Positions 47,300 through 59,873 of a DNA stretch of 64,000 nucleotides are shown piece by piece; within the stretch, counting starts at the first letter, position 1; every line of letters begins with the position of its first letter. A program made the position numbers and the translations under genes. Below the pieces are notes generated by a model. The model did not search any database. It was not told the origin of the DNA and was given only the letters and a program-made list of their open reading frames with translations. Where the stretch lies: assembly GCA_038373865.1 (NCBI GenBank), contig JAXGGA010001113.1, positions 104,891 through 168,890 on the forward strand, in the 5' to 3' direction. This DNA is from Uloborus plumipes. Taxonomy: Eukaryota > Arthropoda > Arachnida > Araneae > Uloboridae.

Positions 47300-48145
47300 C
47301 TACAGCTTTAATTTTACGGATAGCACCAAACGAAGGCACAACATTTTTTATGATGTTAGAAGGGCTTAAATTTGCACGGGAGTTCAAGAGAGTTTTCTTC
47401 AGTTTCGTGTAAAAAACTTCCATATGCAGGCAAAATTCAGGCTATTTAAGCATTAAAATAAGTTTTAAGGAATGTATAGGGCTCCTGCTGTCTTGACTGA
47501 GCACTGATGTTGGATTGAAATTTTCTCAAAAGTGTGGATATTTTATTTTGTATTCATAAAACGAGAGTTTCGAGACTTTTTTAGAGCAAACAAGATTGCT
47601 TATTAGTTTAAGATGCCGTGTTTACGATTAGATGTTCCTCATTGTATTGTCCTTTCGATTGGTAGATTTCGAGTCACGTGATCTATTGTTTTATGTAGAA
47701 GTGGACCTGTCTAAATTTTTTTCGTACGACCTCCGCCGCATCTGCGCACGCGCCAAGTCTCTTCGGACTTTCTCGAAATAGGGGGGAAAAGCAACGAGGA
47801 AGTAGTAAGCGAACAAAAGCTGAAGCATCGGGTAGTGCCCATCCAAAACGGTTCTACCCATAATTCGCCCAAGCCTTATCTATCGCGACCTGTCACCATG
47901 AATGCAAAGGGGTAGGAGATAAGAAGTGGACAATAGGTGCTGGAAGAGTGAACTGAACACCTGCTGTTTTCCTGGAATGAAGGGGAAATCATTTCAGAAT
48001 AGGGATTTTTAGCAGGACTTAATGCGCTTATACCACGTGCTTCCCTATATCTTAAATTGAATTTCTGCGGTTCGTTCTTCGTTGATTTGTTCGAAGGGGC
48101 GACGGAAAACTTCAGGATGATTTGCGCCATCATAGAAAGGTTTCA
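47300..48145. other. Intergenic sequence upstream of BZW
   Basis: AT-rich to 47690, then a CpG-richer patch to about 47880. An 85-codon minus-strand ORF (48133-47876) has no recognisable domain and a composition consistent with chance. I do not call a gene here. Confidence 0.45.
47730..47800. promoter_or_regulatory. NRF-1-like palindrome and ETS-like site in a local CpG-rich patch
   Basis: TGCGCACGCGCC at 47743-47754 fits the NRF-1 consensus, and GAGGAAGT lies about 45 bp to the right. The patch is rich in CpG against an AT-rich background. It could be a distal promoter part of BZW, a bidirectional promoter, or part of a repeat; a diverged look-alike occurs near 52770. Confidence 0.35.
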
Positions 48146-48150
48146 TGTAA

Positions 48151-50696
48151 GGGTCATTTCATGTAAAATGAGCAAAAATGAGAAAAAAGTAGTGGCCGCA
48201 TGGTTATAGATTTTTATGAAATTTAGTACACAGGTTCATTTTATGCATATATAGAAATATCTAAAATAGTTTGGCTCAATATTTTTAATTTTAGTCGTTA
48301 CATGCAACTGAAACGTGGCATTATTTAGCATCATTCCGCACAAATGCTAAATGTTGTATGTTTGAAGCCCTATATTTTATTGCTTACGTCATGCAAACGA
48401 AAAAAATTTATATAATAGCCGTAATCTATGGAATAAGGTTATTTATCAGCCTCGCATTTACTAGTTTGATTGCAATAGTTAATTTTTTACTGAGTTGTAA
48501 AAACTGAAAATAACACAATTTTCTCAAAATTAAGCATTTTATTTTTTATTCTCGAGCTTTAAAGAATGCATTAGCATTCGCTTACATTAATACCCAGTAA
48601 AGTTCCAGGTATCATAAAACAAATGCCTTACTTTTGGAGTTTCATTTAAACTCCTTCCGCAAAATCAGCTTTAAACTTAGAGACATTTTGTAAAATGACG
48701 ATTTTCCCCTTTGTTTAAACACAAAAATTTAAATAAGGAACACTTCGGACAACTGTCAATTTTGCAAAAATGTAGGGTATTATGTCTACTATTAGCTTCG
48801 AGAGTCAAAAAAGTGCATTTTTGGTTCTCAAGTTTGAAAAAAAAATCGCAACAGCAGCATTCTCTTGGGTCATTCCACGTGAAAGAAATTGAGAAAAAAG
48901 TATTGGCCACATGGTGATAGATTTTTATAAAATTTGGTACACAGGTTCATTTTGTGCATATAATAACATATCTAAAAGTTTTTGGCTTAAAATTTTCTAT
49001 TTTAGGTGTTACATGCAATTCAAAATTGGCCCATCCTTCACACTAATAAACTAATATACACACTAATAAACTTCACACTAAATAAATGTTGCACTTTTGA
49101 AACGTTGTATTTTTTAACTAGTTAATGTAAACAAAAAGAAACATGTGTTTGTAATTTTAGGAGAAGGGCGATTTATCGGTTTACGGTAACGTTTTAAAAG
49201 TCATGATAATTAGCGGTTAACTGAACTGTTAAAACCTAAAATATCATTTTCAACAAAATTGAAGGTTTTCATTATTTTTCTCACGCAAAAAGGAATTCAG
49301 TTGCATAATTTAAATTAATTCCCAACAATGTTAACTTTCATAGAATTAATACCTAAATTTTTGAAGCTGTATTTTAATTCTTTTGTTTTCAAAATATTTT
49401 TTGAACGGAAGTATATTTCGTAAAACGATCACTTTCGCCTTTAAGTTGGCACAAAACTTTATATGAAGGACACTTTGGAAATTGCTCCAATTTTACAAGG
49501 ATATAGGCCATTATGTCTACTATTTGTGAAGAAGCTCGATAGTGCCTTTTTGATTTCTTAGCTTTGTATTAAATAGACAGAAACAACATTTTGATTTTCT
49601 TCGTATTTTATGTGAAGCTTGAGAAATTCAAAGGAACAGAAAAACGACTAAGGAGCAAAATCAAGTGTATTCAGTATTAATTTCAATTTCTAAAAAATGT
49701 GCAGGTACGATGCGGAACTTATGGGGGGGGGGGATCTTGTGGATAAAAGTTATATTTCCAGAAATACAAATAATAATATAATCAATAAATGGATGAAATT
49801 GTTGATGTTTTTTCTAATTTTTATTCTGTCCAAAAAGTTTCTTTTAATCTCCATGAAGATTTGCTCAGACACTGAAATGATAGGTTTTATCGCAAGTAAC
49901 CTGTTACTCTTTCTCCACATCACGGGTGGAGATTGTTAAAAAAAAAGCAACTTTTACTTGTACAATTAAATATAATTTTTCATACTGGAATACAATACAC
50001 TTCACAATAATTACGGAAAGGCTTCAGAAAATACTTTATAAACACTCTTTCAAGAAAAGGGAACACGAAAGAAATGATTAAGTCGTTCTAGACTTACAAT
50101 AAATGGTTTCCTTGATGAAATTTTACCTGAATTCAAGTTATTCTAATGACAAAAATACGCAAAAAAGCACTGATTAAAATTTGATATTAAATAAAAGACA
50201 ATTTTTCAAAGTACGATTTCATCATTGAAAAATATGACACCAATTATTAACTTAGCCCAGGTAATTAGTAATAGATAGTTTTACGCTCTGTATTGCTTTT
50301 TTCTGTTATTTTTTCATTCAAAGAGCTACCAGAGTTGTTTGAATCCTGAAGAAAACAGAACAGATTTCAATTTTTGTTAATATCTCAGACTTAATGAAAG
50401 CTCCAAATAAATTTAATTTTCATCTTTACTGACAGAAATTTTTCCAGAGAATGAAAATATTATTTTTTTAAATACATATGTATGTTTATAACTTTAAGAG
50501 TTATAGAGTCACAAACTGGCTGTAATGAACTCTGAAAATTTAGGCTTAGCGTAAGCCTTAATTTCTAATGTCAATAGCAAAGCAACAAACAGTTTTTAAA
50601 CTTTCATACTTTGCATTTCCTCATAGATATGCATGATTTACCGTAATAATGACATGTTAGCCACAGCCGATTTGCTCATTTCGCATGGAATGACCC
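48151..50696. mobile_element. 2.5-kb inverted-repeat element with internal tandem units
   Basis: GGGTCATTTCATGTAAAATG at 48151 is mirrored by the inverse of GGGTCATTCCATGCGAAATG ending at 50696, each followed by AGCAAA (about 26 bp of terminal repeat). Inside, a ~716-bp unit (48151-48866) is repeated from 48867 to about 49600, again beginning GGGTCATTCCACGTGAAA. Shared inner blocks include TTTGGTACACAGGTTCATTTT and ATTATGTCTACTATT. No transposase frame is seen. Confidence 0.65.
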
Positions 50697-50699
50697 CCG

Positions 50700-53300
50700 T
50701 AAGAGAACAACAAAAATAAGTTACAAAAAGAATTAAAAAAACTAAAGCTCCAATAATTTCGAATATTTTGTTAATTTGATCCAAAAGTCTTTTTGATTTT
50801 GGGAGACAAGCGTATTGGAGTTTCATTTTGTCCATTTTTATCATGCAATTATTATTACTTACGTTGCTATTATAATTCGGCAATTTGTCGGCATTAAATG
50901 TTTTAAATGGAATTTTCTTTTGAATTTTTTTATGGTTTAACAATAAATTTGTTTCAGACAGAAATGATATTTTTTTTCCTTTAAACGAACGGACTTGTTT
51001 TTATTTTAAAGATTGTTCAATGTTTTAAAGACGTTTTTTGTTTGGAGAAACTATAAAAAGCTTTTTAAGGAATGAAAATTCAATTTTTCGATACCGAGTA
51101 TGAAAGTAAAAATGCCTTATATGCTAACTTATTTTTGGAATAGTCGTTGAGCAAGAGCATTTTTTTTTATTATAACTGCTTATCTTATAATAACTGCTAC
51201 GTCTAGGTTAGGGTATTAGATTAACTGGTGGGATAAGCTTTTTAATTTAAGCCAATACCAAAATAAATAATAGCAACTATAAACTTAATCGTTAATAAAA
51301 TAAAGAAGCTAATTTCAGGGCTTAATTTATGCAACTGTTGAATTGTTAATAAAACTTTTTGAAACTTTAAAAATAACCCAGTAAATATTATCACAGGAAC
51401 TTTTAACCCTCCCCCCCTCCCCGCCCAATAATTTTCTTGATTCAAGTCATCAATTCAAAAACCGTTTCTTAAAGCTTTTTTGCTCCATTGGTAAAAAAAT
51501 AACTTCAGAACTTCACCTTCTTGATTCATATATCATTTGCTTCATAACCTTTATTTTTTTCAATATTAGTTAATGTCTTAGTTTGATCTAAGTTTTTTCT
51601 TTAGTCTAGCACACATTTTGAATAAATGTTCTTTAAATTCCGCATACAAACTACAGAACTTAATGCATAGGCAAAAAACATTTTAGTACAATTTTCGCCT
51701 AAATTTTCATTTTACCCACCCTCAAAAGTACATTCAGCTGTATTTCTGCTCATCTGCAAGTGAATGTGTACCAATCAATGTATGGGCAGCCGAAATATCC
51801 ATTTTGACTATCACCGAGTGAAGTAAAGTGAGTTTTCTTGTGAAGTCTATAGGTATACGTTAGTATCTGTGTAAATTGTATATTTCAAAAACTATATACT
51901 GTAGAAGGTTAAAGTTTTGTGTACAAGGTATGTGTAGTATCTTGTTATGCTCCTCCCTTTGTCAGCTGGGAGATATATTCTCAAAATGACAATAAAAATG
52001 AGTTGCTGTATTCTTCGTTCATGCGATGTAATGGCGTACGGTTCAAAACAATTAAAATGCTACAGCTTACTCAATTTTGATGGTACAGAAAAAAGAATGG
52101 TATTTTTGTAATCAGTAAAGCATTTCCAACTGCATGGGATATAGGGGGAGGGGGGTTGAATTTGAAATTTAAAAAGCGTCGTCTTTCGTAGGTCTTTCTA
52201 ATTTTTTTTTGTGATGTCCGGCTGGTGATTGTGATTATCACTGTGGTTCACCATGTTAGTCCATATTAATGTTATTCTTGCTGTGCACAAACGGTTCGTG
52301 CACTTCCAATGAGACGTATCATTTTTTACGTGAATGTATTCGGAACATATAATCTTTGCATACTAATAGTTTTCCTCCTCTTTCTGAATCAACAAAACCG
52401 AACTCCATTTTGGAGCTGGATGCTGGATGCACTTGCAGTATAGTATGGAGGAAAGATATCAAAAATGACCAGCACGTGGTTGGGCAGGGGAAAGTTTAAC
52501 CAAGGGAAATCCCTAAGTTTCCCTATCTTGCTCTCTCCTCCTTTCGATTGACACTAATCCTCTCCGGAAGGCGTGCTCACTCGTCAAGTTTATGCTTGAA
52601 TAGAGGGGTGGGCCAATTATTGGGGACACCTCCAAAACCTAACTCCCCTTTTTCAGATGGAAGCTTCCGTGGCTGCCAGGCGCACAAAACGCAAATAGAC
52701 AGTATGTTCGGGGACGTCAAGTTTTGCTGTAGGCTTCACATTACGGTCTGATCTTCTTTGGTAAAACCTTCCGCGCATTTACGCATATGCGTCAGCATCT
52801 TCTCTGTTCTTACCAAAATATGGGTGTCAGTAAGATAATAAGGAGAAGAAACTTAAAAAAGCATTTTAAATGAACCGTATCAAACAACGTGGAACGATGC
52901 TAATATCAAATTCATAGTTTAGTCGAATATGTCAAAAGGATATAGCAAATGCAAGTTTTAAATTGAAAACTTCGGAAAGTTATCCCCCACATATTTTTAA
53001 GTTCGCGAGTGCTAGGCGCTGCTTTTATGGACAGACAGTAGTTTTATTCGATTTGTAGTAGGTACACAGTCAGTTACATAATCCATTGGTTTCTATACAA
53101 GTGACTTCAGTTCAAATTACATAGTCACAAGATCAAGTTCCCTTTTTACCATTTTTTTTATTATTATTATTATTTCCTTTTTAATTTGGAAGCTAAATAG
53201 CTTCCCTGCCAGGAACCTTACCACCACTTTTTTCATTTTTTTTTCCAGTTTTCTATTTATTTATTGAAAATCTTTTCGATTCTTATTCTTCCTTTATGTT
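50700..53300. other. Intergenic sequence, no gene recognised
   Basis: AT-rich to about 52100, then slightly richer in GC to about 52800. Small open frames (for example 52548-52751) have no known motif. A CpG-containing phrase at 52770-52830 resembles the patch near 47735. Confidence 0.5.
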
Positions 53301-53329
53301 TATTTTTTAATCTTATTTTTTTTTAACTT

Positions 53330-53640
53330 TTTTTTCAGGCAATAAACAATTTCGCATCTTAAAGGCTCTTTTTTCCGATTTATTTTGTTCATCAAATTAT
53401 TTGCAGACAGTAAATCTTTTCGCATCTTATTCATTGTTCTTGTTTATTTATTTTTTCGTGTCATTTATCTATTCTTTTATTCATTTACAGATGATAAATA
53501 TGTTTGTATTTTACAGATTTTTTTTTTCTTCTTCTTTTGTTTTTTATTTGTGTTTATTTTTTGCAGGTTGATAAATTTTTTCGCATATCATTGCTTCTTC
53601 TTTTATTCTTTTCATCACAAACATTTTTTACTATGGTTTT
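53330..53640 (+). repeat. Degenerate tandem repeat, pyrimidine-rich, ~70-85-bp period
   Basis: Recurring core of the type CAG-n-TAAAT-n-TTTCGCATCTTA followed by a T/C-rich stretch, at about 53336, 53404, 53488 and 53562, with an outlying copy near 53883. Each unit resembles a splice acceptor (pyrimidines then CAG). The ORF read through it is low complexity. Confidence 0.55.
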
Positions 53641-53970
53641 GTTGAAATACATAGGCGATTGAAAAAGTGATTATTTTTTATCACTGGACTAATCATTCTA
53701 TTTATTTGTTTTCTTCTCTTTACCAATTTAATTTATTTATTTATGTTTGTACTTATACTGGTGACCATAAAACTTTCGGCATCCTCTATAAGTTCTATTT
53801 CCCCCGCAAATGCAACTTAGGCCGTTTTGCTGAAGGTTACAGAAGATTAAAAAGGAGCTATACTACTAGTTGCGTATTTATTATTTTTTGAAACAATTAA
53901 TCGTTTTGCATCTCACAAATTCAGATTCTTTTTTTTTTTTCAAACTACGTATACTGTCTGGCGTTTTACT

Positions 53971-54144
53971 CAGTGGTGTGGACAGAAACTACATTCTGGG
54001 TGGAGGTTTTGTCGTAACCGCCCTTAGCTATTTAGCATTTCTGTGTAAGGATTGCCAATAGTTATTAAAACCAAACGTTCTAGGAGGGGTCACTGATCTC
54101 AATTGGAGTTTTGACCTCAAAACCTCCCCCTGACTGCGCAACTG
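53971..54144. mobile_element. Short hAT-like MITE (174 bp)
   Basis: Left end CAGTGGTGTGGACAG; right end inverse CAGTTGCGCAGTCAGG. The flanks GTTTTACT and GCTTTGCT match at 6 of 8 positions. It is weakly conserved but consistent with hAT. Confidence 0.42.
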
Positions 54145-54194
54145 GCTTTGCTGAAGTTTACAGACGGAAGAAAAAGGCGATGTTGCATTAGGGA

Positions 54195-54870
54195 TGTTTT
54201 CGATTTTCTAAATTTTATTTTTATATGATAGAACAACATACATGAACAGCATTGGTGAAAAAAGTTTTGCAATAGCTGATTTTTTTTCGATATTTTTTTT
54301 ATAAAGTTCAAGCGACAGTAACGTCATATACTGCTGGCGGGATTTTTCACTCATTGACAGCAAGCGCAAATGGAGCGAGAAACTTTCTATAGGCCAGAGC
54401 AGGTGCGTTCGCTCTTTCACAACGCTGTTCCTTAGGGCTGCCGTAACAGGTAAAAGTCACCAATGTCTTTCTAAAAATTGTTACACAGTTTTCGCCGCAA
54501 AAAAAAATTAAAATCAATCATCACTGACACCCATGGCAGGTTACTGGATTACTTATTGACGAATCCAATCTCCATATCGAATTAATAAACTTAAACTAAT
54601 TGATAACGAAAGAAAAAAAAATTCCGCTATTAAAAGATAGTATACTTTCAATACAACTTATGTGTATGAAAGGCTGAAATTACAGCCATCCGACGTCACT
54701 GGTTTCTTTTCTAAAGGCGCACTTTTTTGCGCGTGAATTTTTTAAAAATTCATTAAAAACCAATCATCGTGCTTTAAAATTCGGCGATGGGGAGTTTATG
54801 TATTTTGTAAGTCTCTTAAAAACATCTAGTAGTCATAGTAGGAATATTTCATGGGTTTCACTTCCCTATT
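54195..54870. repeat. Unclassified ~675-bp dispersed repeat, copy 2
   Basis: Same family as 27531-28207, in the same orientation and alignable throughout with many substitutions and few large gaps. The ends are approximate. This copy is intergenic. The two short minus-strand ORFs here are chance frames. Confidence 0.75.
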
Positions 54871-56276
54871 CTCATATTTACATTTACTCTAATCGTGTTT
54901 CTCGACCCTTGCACGGTCTACCTGGAAGACAGAAGTAGAAGGTGGTACCCAAATGGCATATGTTTATCACTAATGTCTATATAAAAAAAAAAAGAAAGCC
55001 CCATCAGAAATCCCATCAGAATAATGCAGCAGCCACTAAAATGTCCATCCCAATGAAGAGATCAGTTCCTAAAAGCACCAATCCCCTGCAAACCAGCATT
55101 AGATATAGAATGACAGTAATCTCAAGATATTCAATATGAATAAGGAAAACAGTTCCTGAATCAAATCTACTTTTCTTACACAAAATCCACCCCCCATCAA
55201 ACTCTCGTTCCGCTGGCTATCTACACAGTCCAGTCACATTAATGTGACCACCGCGTACTTTCGATGTCGACGTCAAATTACCAATCACAAAAAGCACTTG
55301 ATAGCACAATGCAGTTGGGGGTGTACAAAGGGTGTGTGAGGGCTTTGGAAACCATTTCTATCATTGGCGTAATGCAAAAACGGGGCGATTTATCCGACGT
55401 CCAAAAGGGCATAATCATTGGCTTTCGGGCCAAGGGTGGAAGCATTTCCAAAATGGCTGAGTTTTTGAGCTGTTCGCTTGCCATCGTGGTAAAAGTGTAC
55501 CGTGCATGGCAAAATGGGACTGTCAAAAATTAGCGACGTGGAAAATGTGGTGCACCAGGAGCCATAGATGACGGAGGCGAACGACGGCTGCGGAGATGTG
55601 TTCGGGTTGATAGACGGGTTACCGTTGAGCAACTGACCCCCCAGATGAACCAAGGGGCTACCAACATCATCTACCAAACTACTATCTAGTGGACGTTGCT
55701 GCGTCTGGGCTCCCGAAGCACAAGACTGGTTCATGCAGCTATGCTGACTACTGTCCATCGACGACGAACCCTGGAATTTTCAGGCTAGTGTACCGCAGCT
55801 GGACGTTTATTGAGTGACAACAGGTAGCATTTACTGATGAATCACGTTTTATGATCTATCGGGCAGATGGACGTTGGCGTATAAGGCGTGAAACCTCTGA
55901 AACCAAATACCCTCAAGCATTGCCGGAACGGTCCAAGCTGGAGACGGGAGCATTATGGGCTGGGGAATGCTTTCCTGGCATTCTCTGGGCTCACTCATCA
56001 TTGTGGAAGGCACGATGAATTTCTACAAGCACGCATCTGTCTGTGCGGACCATGTCCACCCCTATATGTGCAATGTTTTTCCTCAGGATGATGGCATCTA
56101 CCAGCAGGACAATGGGAAATGCCATACAGCTGCCAGTGTACGTGCGTGGTGCGAGGAGCACCAGAATGAGTTTACCCTTCTTCCCTGGCCAGCAAACTCT
56201 CCTGATTCAAGCAGAATCGAGAATATGTAGAACCATCTCGATCGGGTTATTCTCTCCATGGATCCTCATCCGATTA

Positions 56277-56909
56277 GGGTGGGGCGAAAAATAAAAAGTT
56301 TTTCAGATCAACTTCTAATAGTTGCCAAAAGTTGTCTTTAGTGATAGTTAGCTTTTGTGCAAAATTTGAGAAAAATCGGTTAATATCTTCAGGGGGCGCT
56401 GCGATCGCAAAGTTTCATCATAGCTTTTATCGGGATTTTATGGTTAAAATATGAAAAACAATACCGTTTGCTAATCTCATTGCATTTTTTTACTCATAAG
56501 ATATATTCATGCATTCAAAGCATATGAAATAACTCACAAAAAATTATTTTATATGATATATTTATATTTCAAGCATTTAAAAAGAAACAAAAACGTGAAA
56601 AAAAGTGATTTTTTTTAAATATAAATATATCATATAAAATAATGTTTGTGAGTCATTTCATATGCTTTTAATGCATAAAAACATCTTTTGAGTAAAAAAA
56701 ACGAAAAGAGACTAGCTAAAGGCATTCTTTTTGATATTTTAACCATAAAATCCATAACAAAGCTATGATGAAACTTTGCGATCGCAGCGCCCCCTGAAGA
56801 TATTAACCGATTTTTCTCAAATTTTGCACAAAAGCTAACAATCACCAAAGACAACTTTTGGCAACTATTAGAAGTTGATCTAAAAAACTTTTTCTTTTTC
56901 GCCCCACCC
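56277..56909. mobile_element. Foldback MITE with GGGTGGGGCGAAAAA ends, inside the Tc1-like element
   Basis: GGGTGGGGCGAAAAATAAAA at the left is mirrored by TTTTTCGCCCCACCC at the right, and TA flanks both sides (56275-56276, 56910-56911). The arms pair over most of the 633 bp, for example GGGGGCGCTGCGATCGCAAA and its inverse. There is no coding capacity. Confidence 0.9.
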
Positions 56910-56991
56910 TACTGCTCATCTGCGTAATTTAACCCAGCTGACCACAGCACTGGAGTCGGCATGGCTCAAACTACCAGTGAACGCCTTCAAG

Positions 56992-59116
56992 CAGTGGCGG
57001 CGCTAGCTATGGGGCAAGGGGAGCAATTGCCCCCCTGTCGGGAACGTCTTGCCCCCCCATCGGGGAAAATTTCTTGGTTCGTCGGGAAAAAATTTCCGAC
57101 GATCAAAATTTCCGACAGAAATCTGAGCGCCGAAAATGTTTCTGATTCCGACAGATCGGTAATTTTCTTCGAACAAAATCATTCAACGAAAAACGCTACT
57201 TTCTTTTTTCTAAAACATTCTCAGTATTTGACAAATTACACGATTTCAGACCAATTTCGAACACGAGAACCTTCGGGAAACTAGTAGCAACAAGAGGAAT
57301 CTGCGAGCTGCCGTCGTATCTCTTGGACGAACGTTAAGTTCTGCTGGAGAAAATTATTTTTGTTCAGGTTGAAAAGGGCAAATCTTCCTTTTTTCTTTCT
57401 CACCAGCGGTTGCCACCAGGATTCCCACCCGCAAATCGACAGTCGCATGGCAAACGGACATTCATTGTCACTTTCTGAGAATCTGATAATCATCAACGAC
57501 AAAATAGCTGCTTAATTGCCCTAACCTCATTTAAGACCAGCCGCTAGACACGTGTTTTTCTGAGGGCTTTTGTCACCACCAACTGTCGAGGAGCGCGGGG
57601 ATTAGACCCCTTTTTCCTACTTGGACGGCGAATGCCGCGGGCTCCCGCGCATTGCATAGCGAGCTAAAGAAGCGAAGCACGCAGCCCACCCCAGTTCTAA
57701 CCCGAAAACTTTTCATTCACGGAGTTACTTCTTTCTTAGCAAGAAGAAAAAAATTGGAACAATATTTGAACGAATTAAAATTTAACAGAATAGAACAGAT
57801 GTAAATCATCTCCAGAACTCAGAAGTAACTGGGTAAGTGTGTTATAAACTTTTGGAATGCTTTTTTTTAACAATAGGAGCAGGAGCAATTTGAATTTGAT
57901 GTTTTCTTTTTTCTTTCTTTCATTTAAAAATGTGCACATTTAGATAGCAACGAGTTAATAATTAAATCTACACACTTTGTGTGTTTGGAGGCGAGGGAAC
58001 AAAAAAGTGTTGATACTTTTGTTTCGCTCTTATTTTTCTCTCTCAAGCAGAATAGTTTATAAGCTAATTCTTTTTATTTATTAATTTCAATTACACTTCA
58101 TTTGTTTTTCATTTCCTTTTTTCGTTTCGTGTATCCTCTGAAATTCTCAATCCTCATTTTTAAGGATCCCCATTTTCAACCCCCGACGCAACAAGGAAGG
58201 GGGTTATAAAGTTGACGTGTCTGTGTGTTTGTCGATCTGTGTATCTGTCTGTGGCACTCTAGAGCCTAATCGGATGGACCGATTTCAAAAAAAAAAAAAA
58301 ATGTTTGAAAGGAGAGTTGATTGAGATTGTTCTTAGCTAGGTCGCGTCTTTGAATGACATTAATTAACGAAGATAGTAATTAAAAACCTTTAAAACGTTT
58401 TTCCCTATTTTTGAAGAGAAAAAATACTTGAAAAGCTAAAACAACGGTATCAAAAGAAAGAAAAAAAAATGCGTCTGATAGAATGTGTTTGGAACTTCCA
58501 TGTTATATAGCATTCGAATATTAACTAACGTTTTTTAGCAAATGCGGCTTAGCCTTAAATTTATGATATTAGATATAGTATATTACGATTTACGATTGTC
58601 GGTCGACGGGAAAAGAAAACTCAATGATTTAAAATGTTTTTCTGTCGCCATTTTCTATTTGTTAACAATTAAAATACTAGTAATTGTATAAAGCAGTAAG
58701 AAACCGCTCCTAATCCAGGGCTAAATTGATTTTAGTATGAGGTTTTAAAAGAATACTCAATGTTTCCTCTTTATTCTGCTTTTGCGACTGACAAATTTAC
58801 TAGTAAGGAGTATCTTTCCTTTTCCGTGTTTACCTTGTCCTCTCGAAAAAAATTAAATATATTTAAATTTAAAATGCTTTTGAGCAGTGTAGTTCATTTT
58901 AATCTGGGTCGGGGGTTTTAAAAATTTTTAATCTTTGTACTTGTACTATTTAGGTTTAGTTTCAAGGTAAGAACGATTACCTTTCAATCGAATGCCTCAT
59001 AAAAAAATTGAAAAACTGGAAGCAGGGGGGGGGGTAACTTAATTTTTGAATTATACCTGTGCCCCCCTGTCGGGCAAGCTTGCCCCCCTGTCGGACATTT
59101 TCTAGCGCCACCTCTG
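56992..59116. mobile_element. hAT-like non-autonomous element (2.1 kb) inside the Tc1-like element
   Basis: Ends CAGTGGCGGCGCTAG and (inverse) CAGAGGTGGCGCTAG. A perfect 8-bp duplication CCTTCAAG lies at 56984-56991 and 59117-59124. GCCCCCCTGTCGG is repeated just inside both ends. The interior has no transposase but contains a GC-rich island (about 57580-57700) and a GTGTCTGTGTG-type stretch followed by ATCGGATGGACCGATTT near 58200-58290. Confidence 0.88.
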
Positions 59117-59873
59117 CCTTCAAGGCCCTAAATAAATCTCTTCCTGCACGTTACGCCGCAGTACGCTCTGCGAAAAGTGGTTTTTCAGGCTTTTGGCAGG
59201 TGGTCACATTAATTTGACTGGACTGTGCAGATTGTTGCATTTTTTTCTGACGGAGAAATTCAATTGCTTTAGCTTTCTCTCCCATGGGATAGATAGGATA
59301 CTGCGTGAATATAATTTCCACTTATTAAGCAGGGGAAGGATAAGTCATGGAAATGCTTTGTATTGCTAATCCTTCCTCAAACTCAATTTTTATCATCCTT
59401 TTAATACTAAGTTCTAATAGAGTCACTGAAGAGAACCTATCTTAAAATAACCTGCTTAGAAAATGTTAAATAACAACTGCACACATTTCGGCCTTTTCTC
59501 TGGCATGTCAATTAAATTACGCATCTTTAAAGGAAACATACTCTCTCACTAAAGAAATAAGTAGTAAAAATTCGCTCGATATTTGAAGATCAAGTGGTTG
59601 GTTGGTTTCGCTTCTAAAAATGGAAAAAGCGAAAATTAGGACAATAAATGCTTAAAAAAGTTCTGCTTGAAACTTCGAGATAAGCGGAGTGACTTCGAGA
59701 TCAGGGGGAACAATTTTATTATACGACATTTACAACAATGCTGGACCATCCAAAAACTTCGACATAAGCGAAAATCCTAATTAAGAGAAGTCGAGATATC
59801 GAGAGTCGACTGTATTTGTCTGGAGGCAAAGCTGATTTGTTCGCGGTCCTCTGTTTGGCGGAGCATTGGGCTC

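Larger units (their letters stand above)
55224..59227 (+). pseudogene. Dead Tc1-like transposon (IS630/Tc1, DD34E) with two inserted elements
   Basis: Inverted ends CACAGTCCAGTCACATTAAT(GTGACCACC) bound the element; TA lies at the left and CA at the right. Without the two inserts it is about 1236 bp, normal for Tc1. The plus strand encodes a broken transposase: RGDLSDVQKGIIIGFRAKGG and VVKVYRAWQNGTVKN (helix-turn-helix), GKCGAPGAIDD, then TDESRFM, IYQQDNGKCHTAA and SPDSSRIEN (the D, D and E blocks), and finally SLPARYAAVRSAKSGFSGFW. Stops and frameshifts occur, including a TAG for the Trp after IEN. The Ile-Thr-Ala frame resumes exactly across the first insert. Confidence 0.93.

Noticed and set aside
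47876..48133. 85-codon minus-strand ORF upstream of BZW
   Set aside because: No domain, signal or splice context; could be real but cannot be supported.
52548..52751. 67-codon plus-strand ORF in GC-richer sequence
   Set aside because: No motif, no promoter or splice support.
53385..53645. 86-codon plus-strand ORF rich in Phe, like a membrane protein
   Set aside because: The composition comes from a T-rich degenerate tandem repeat.
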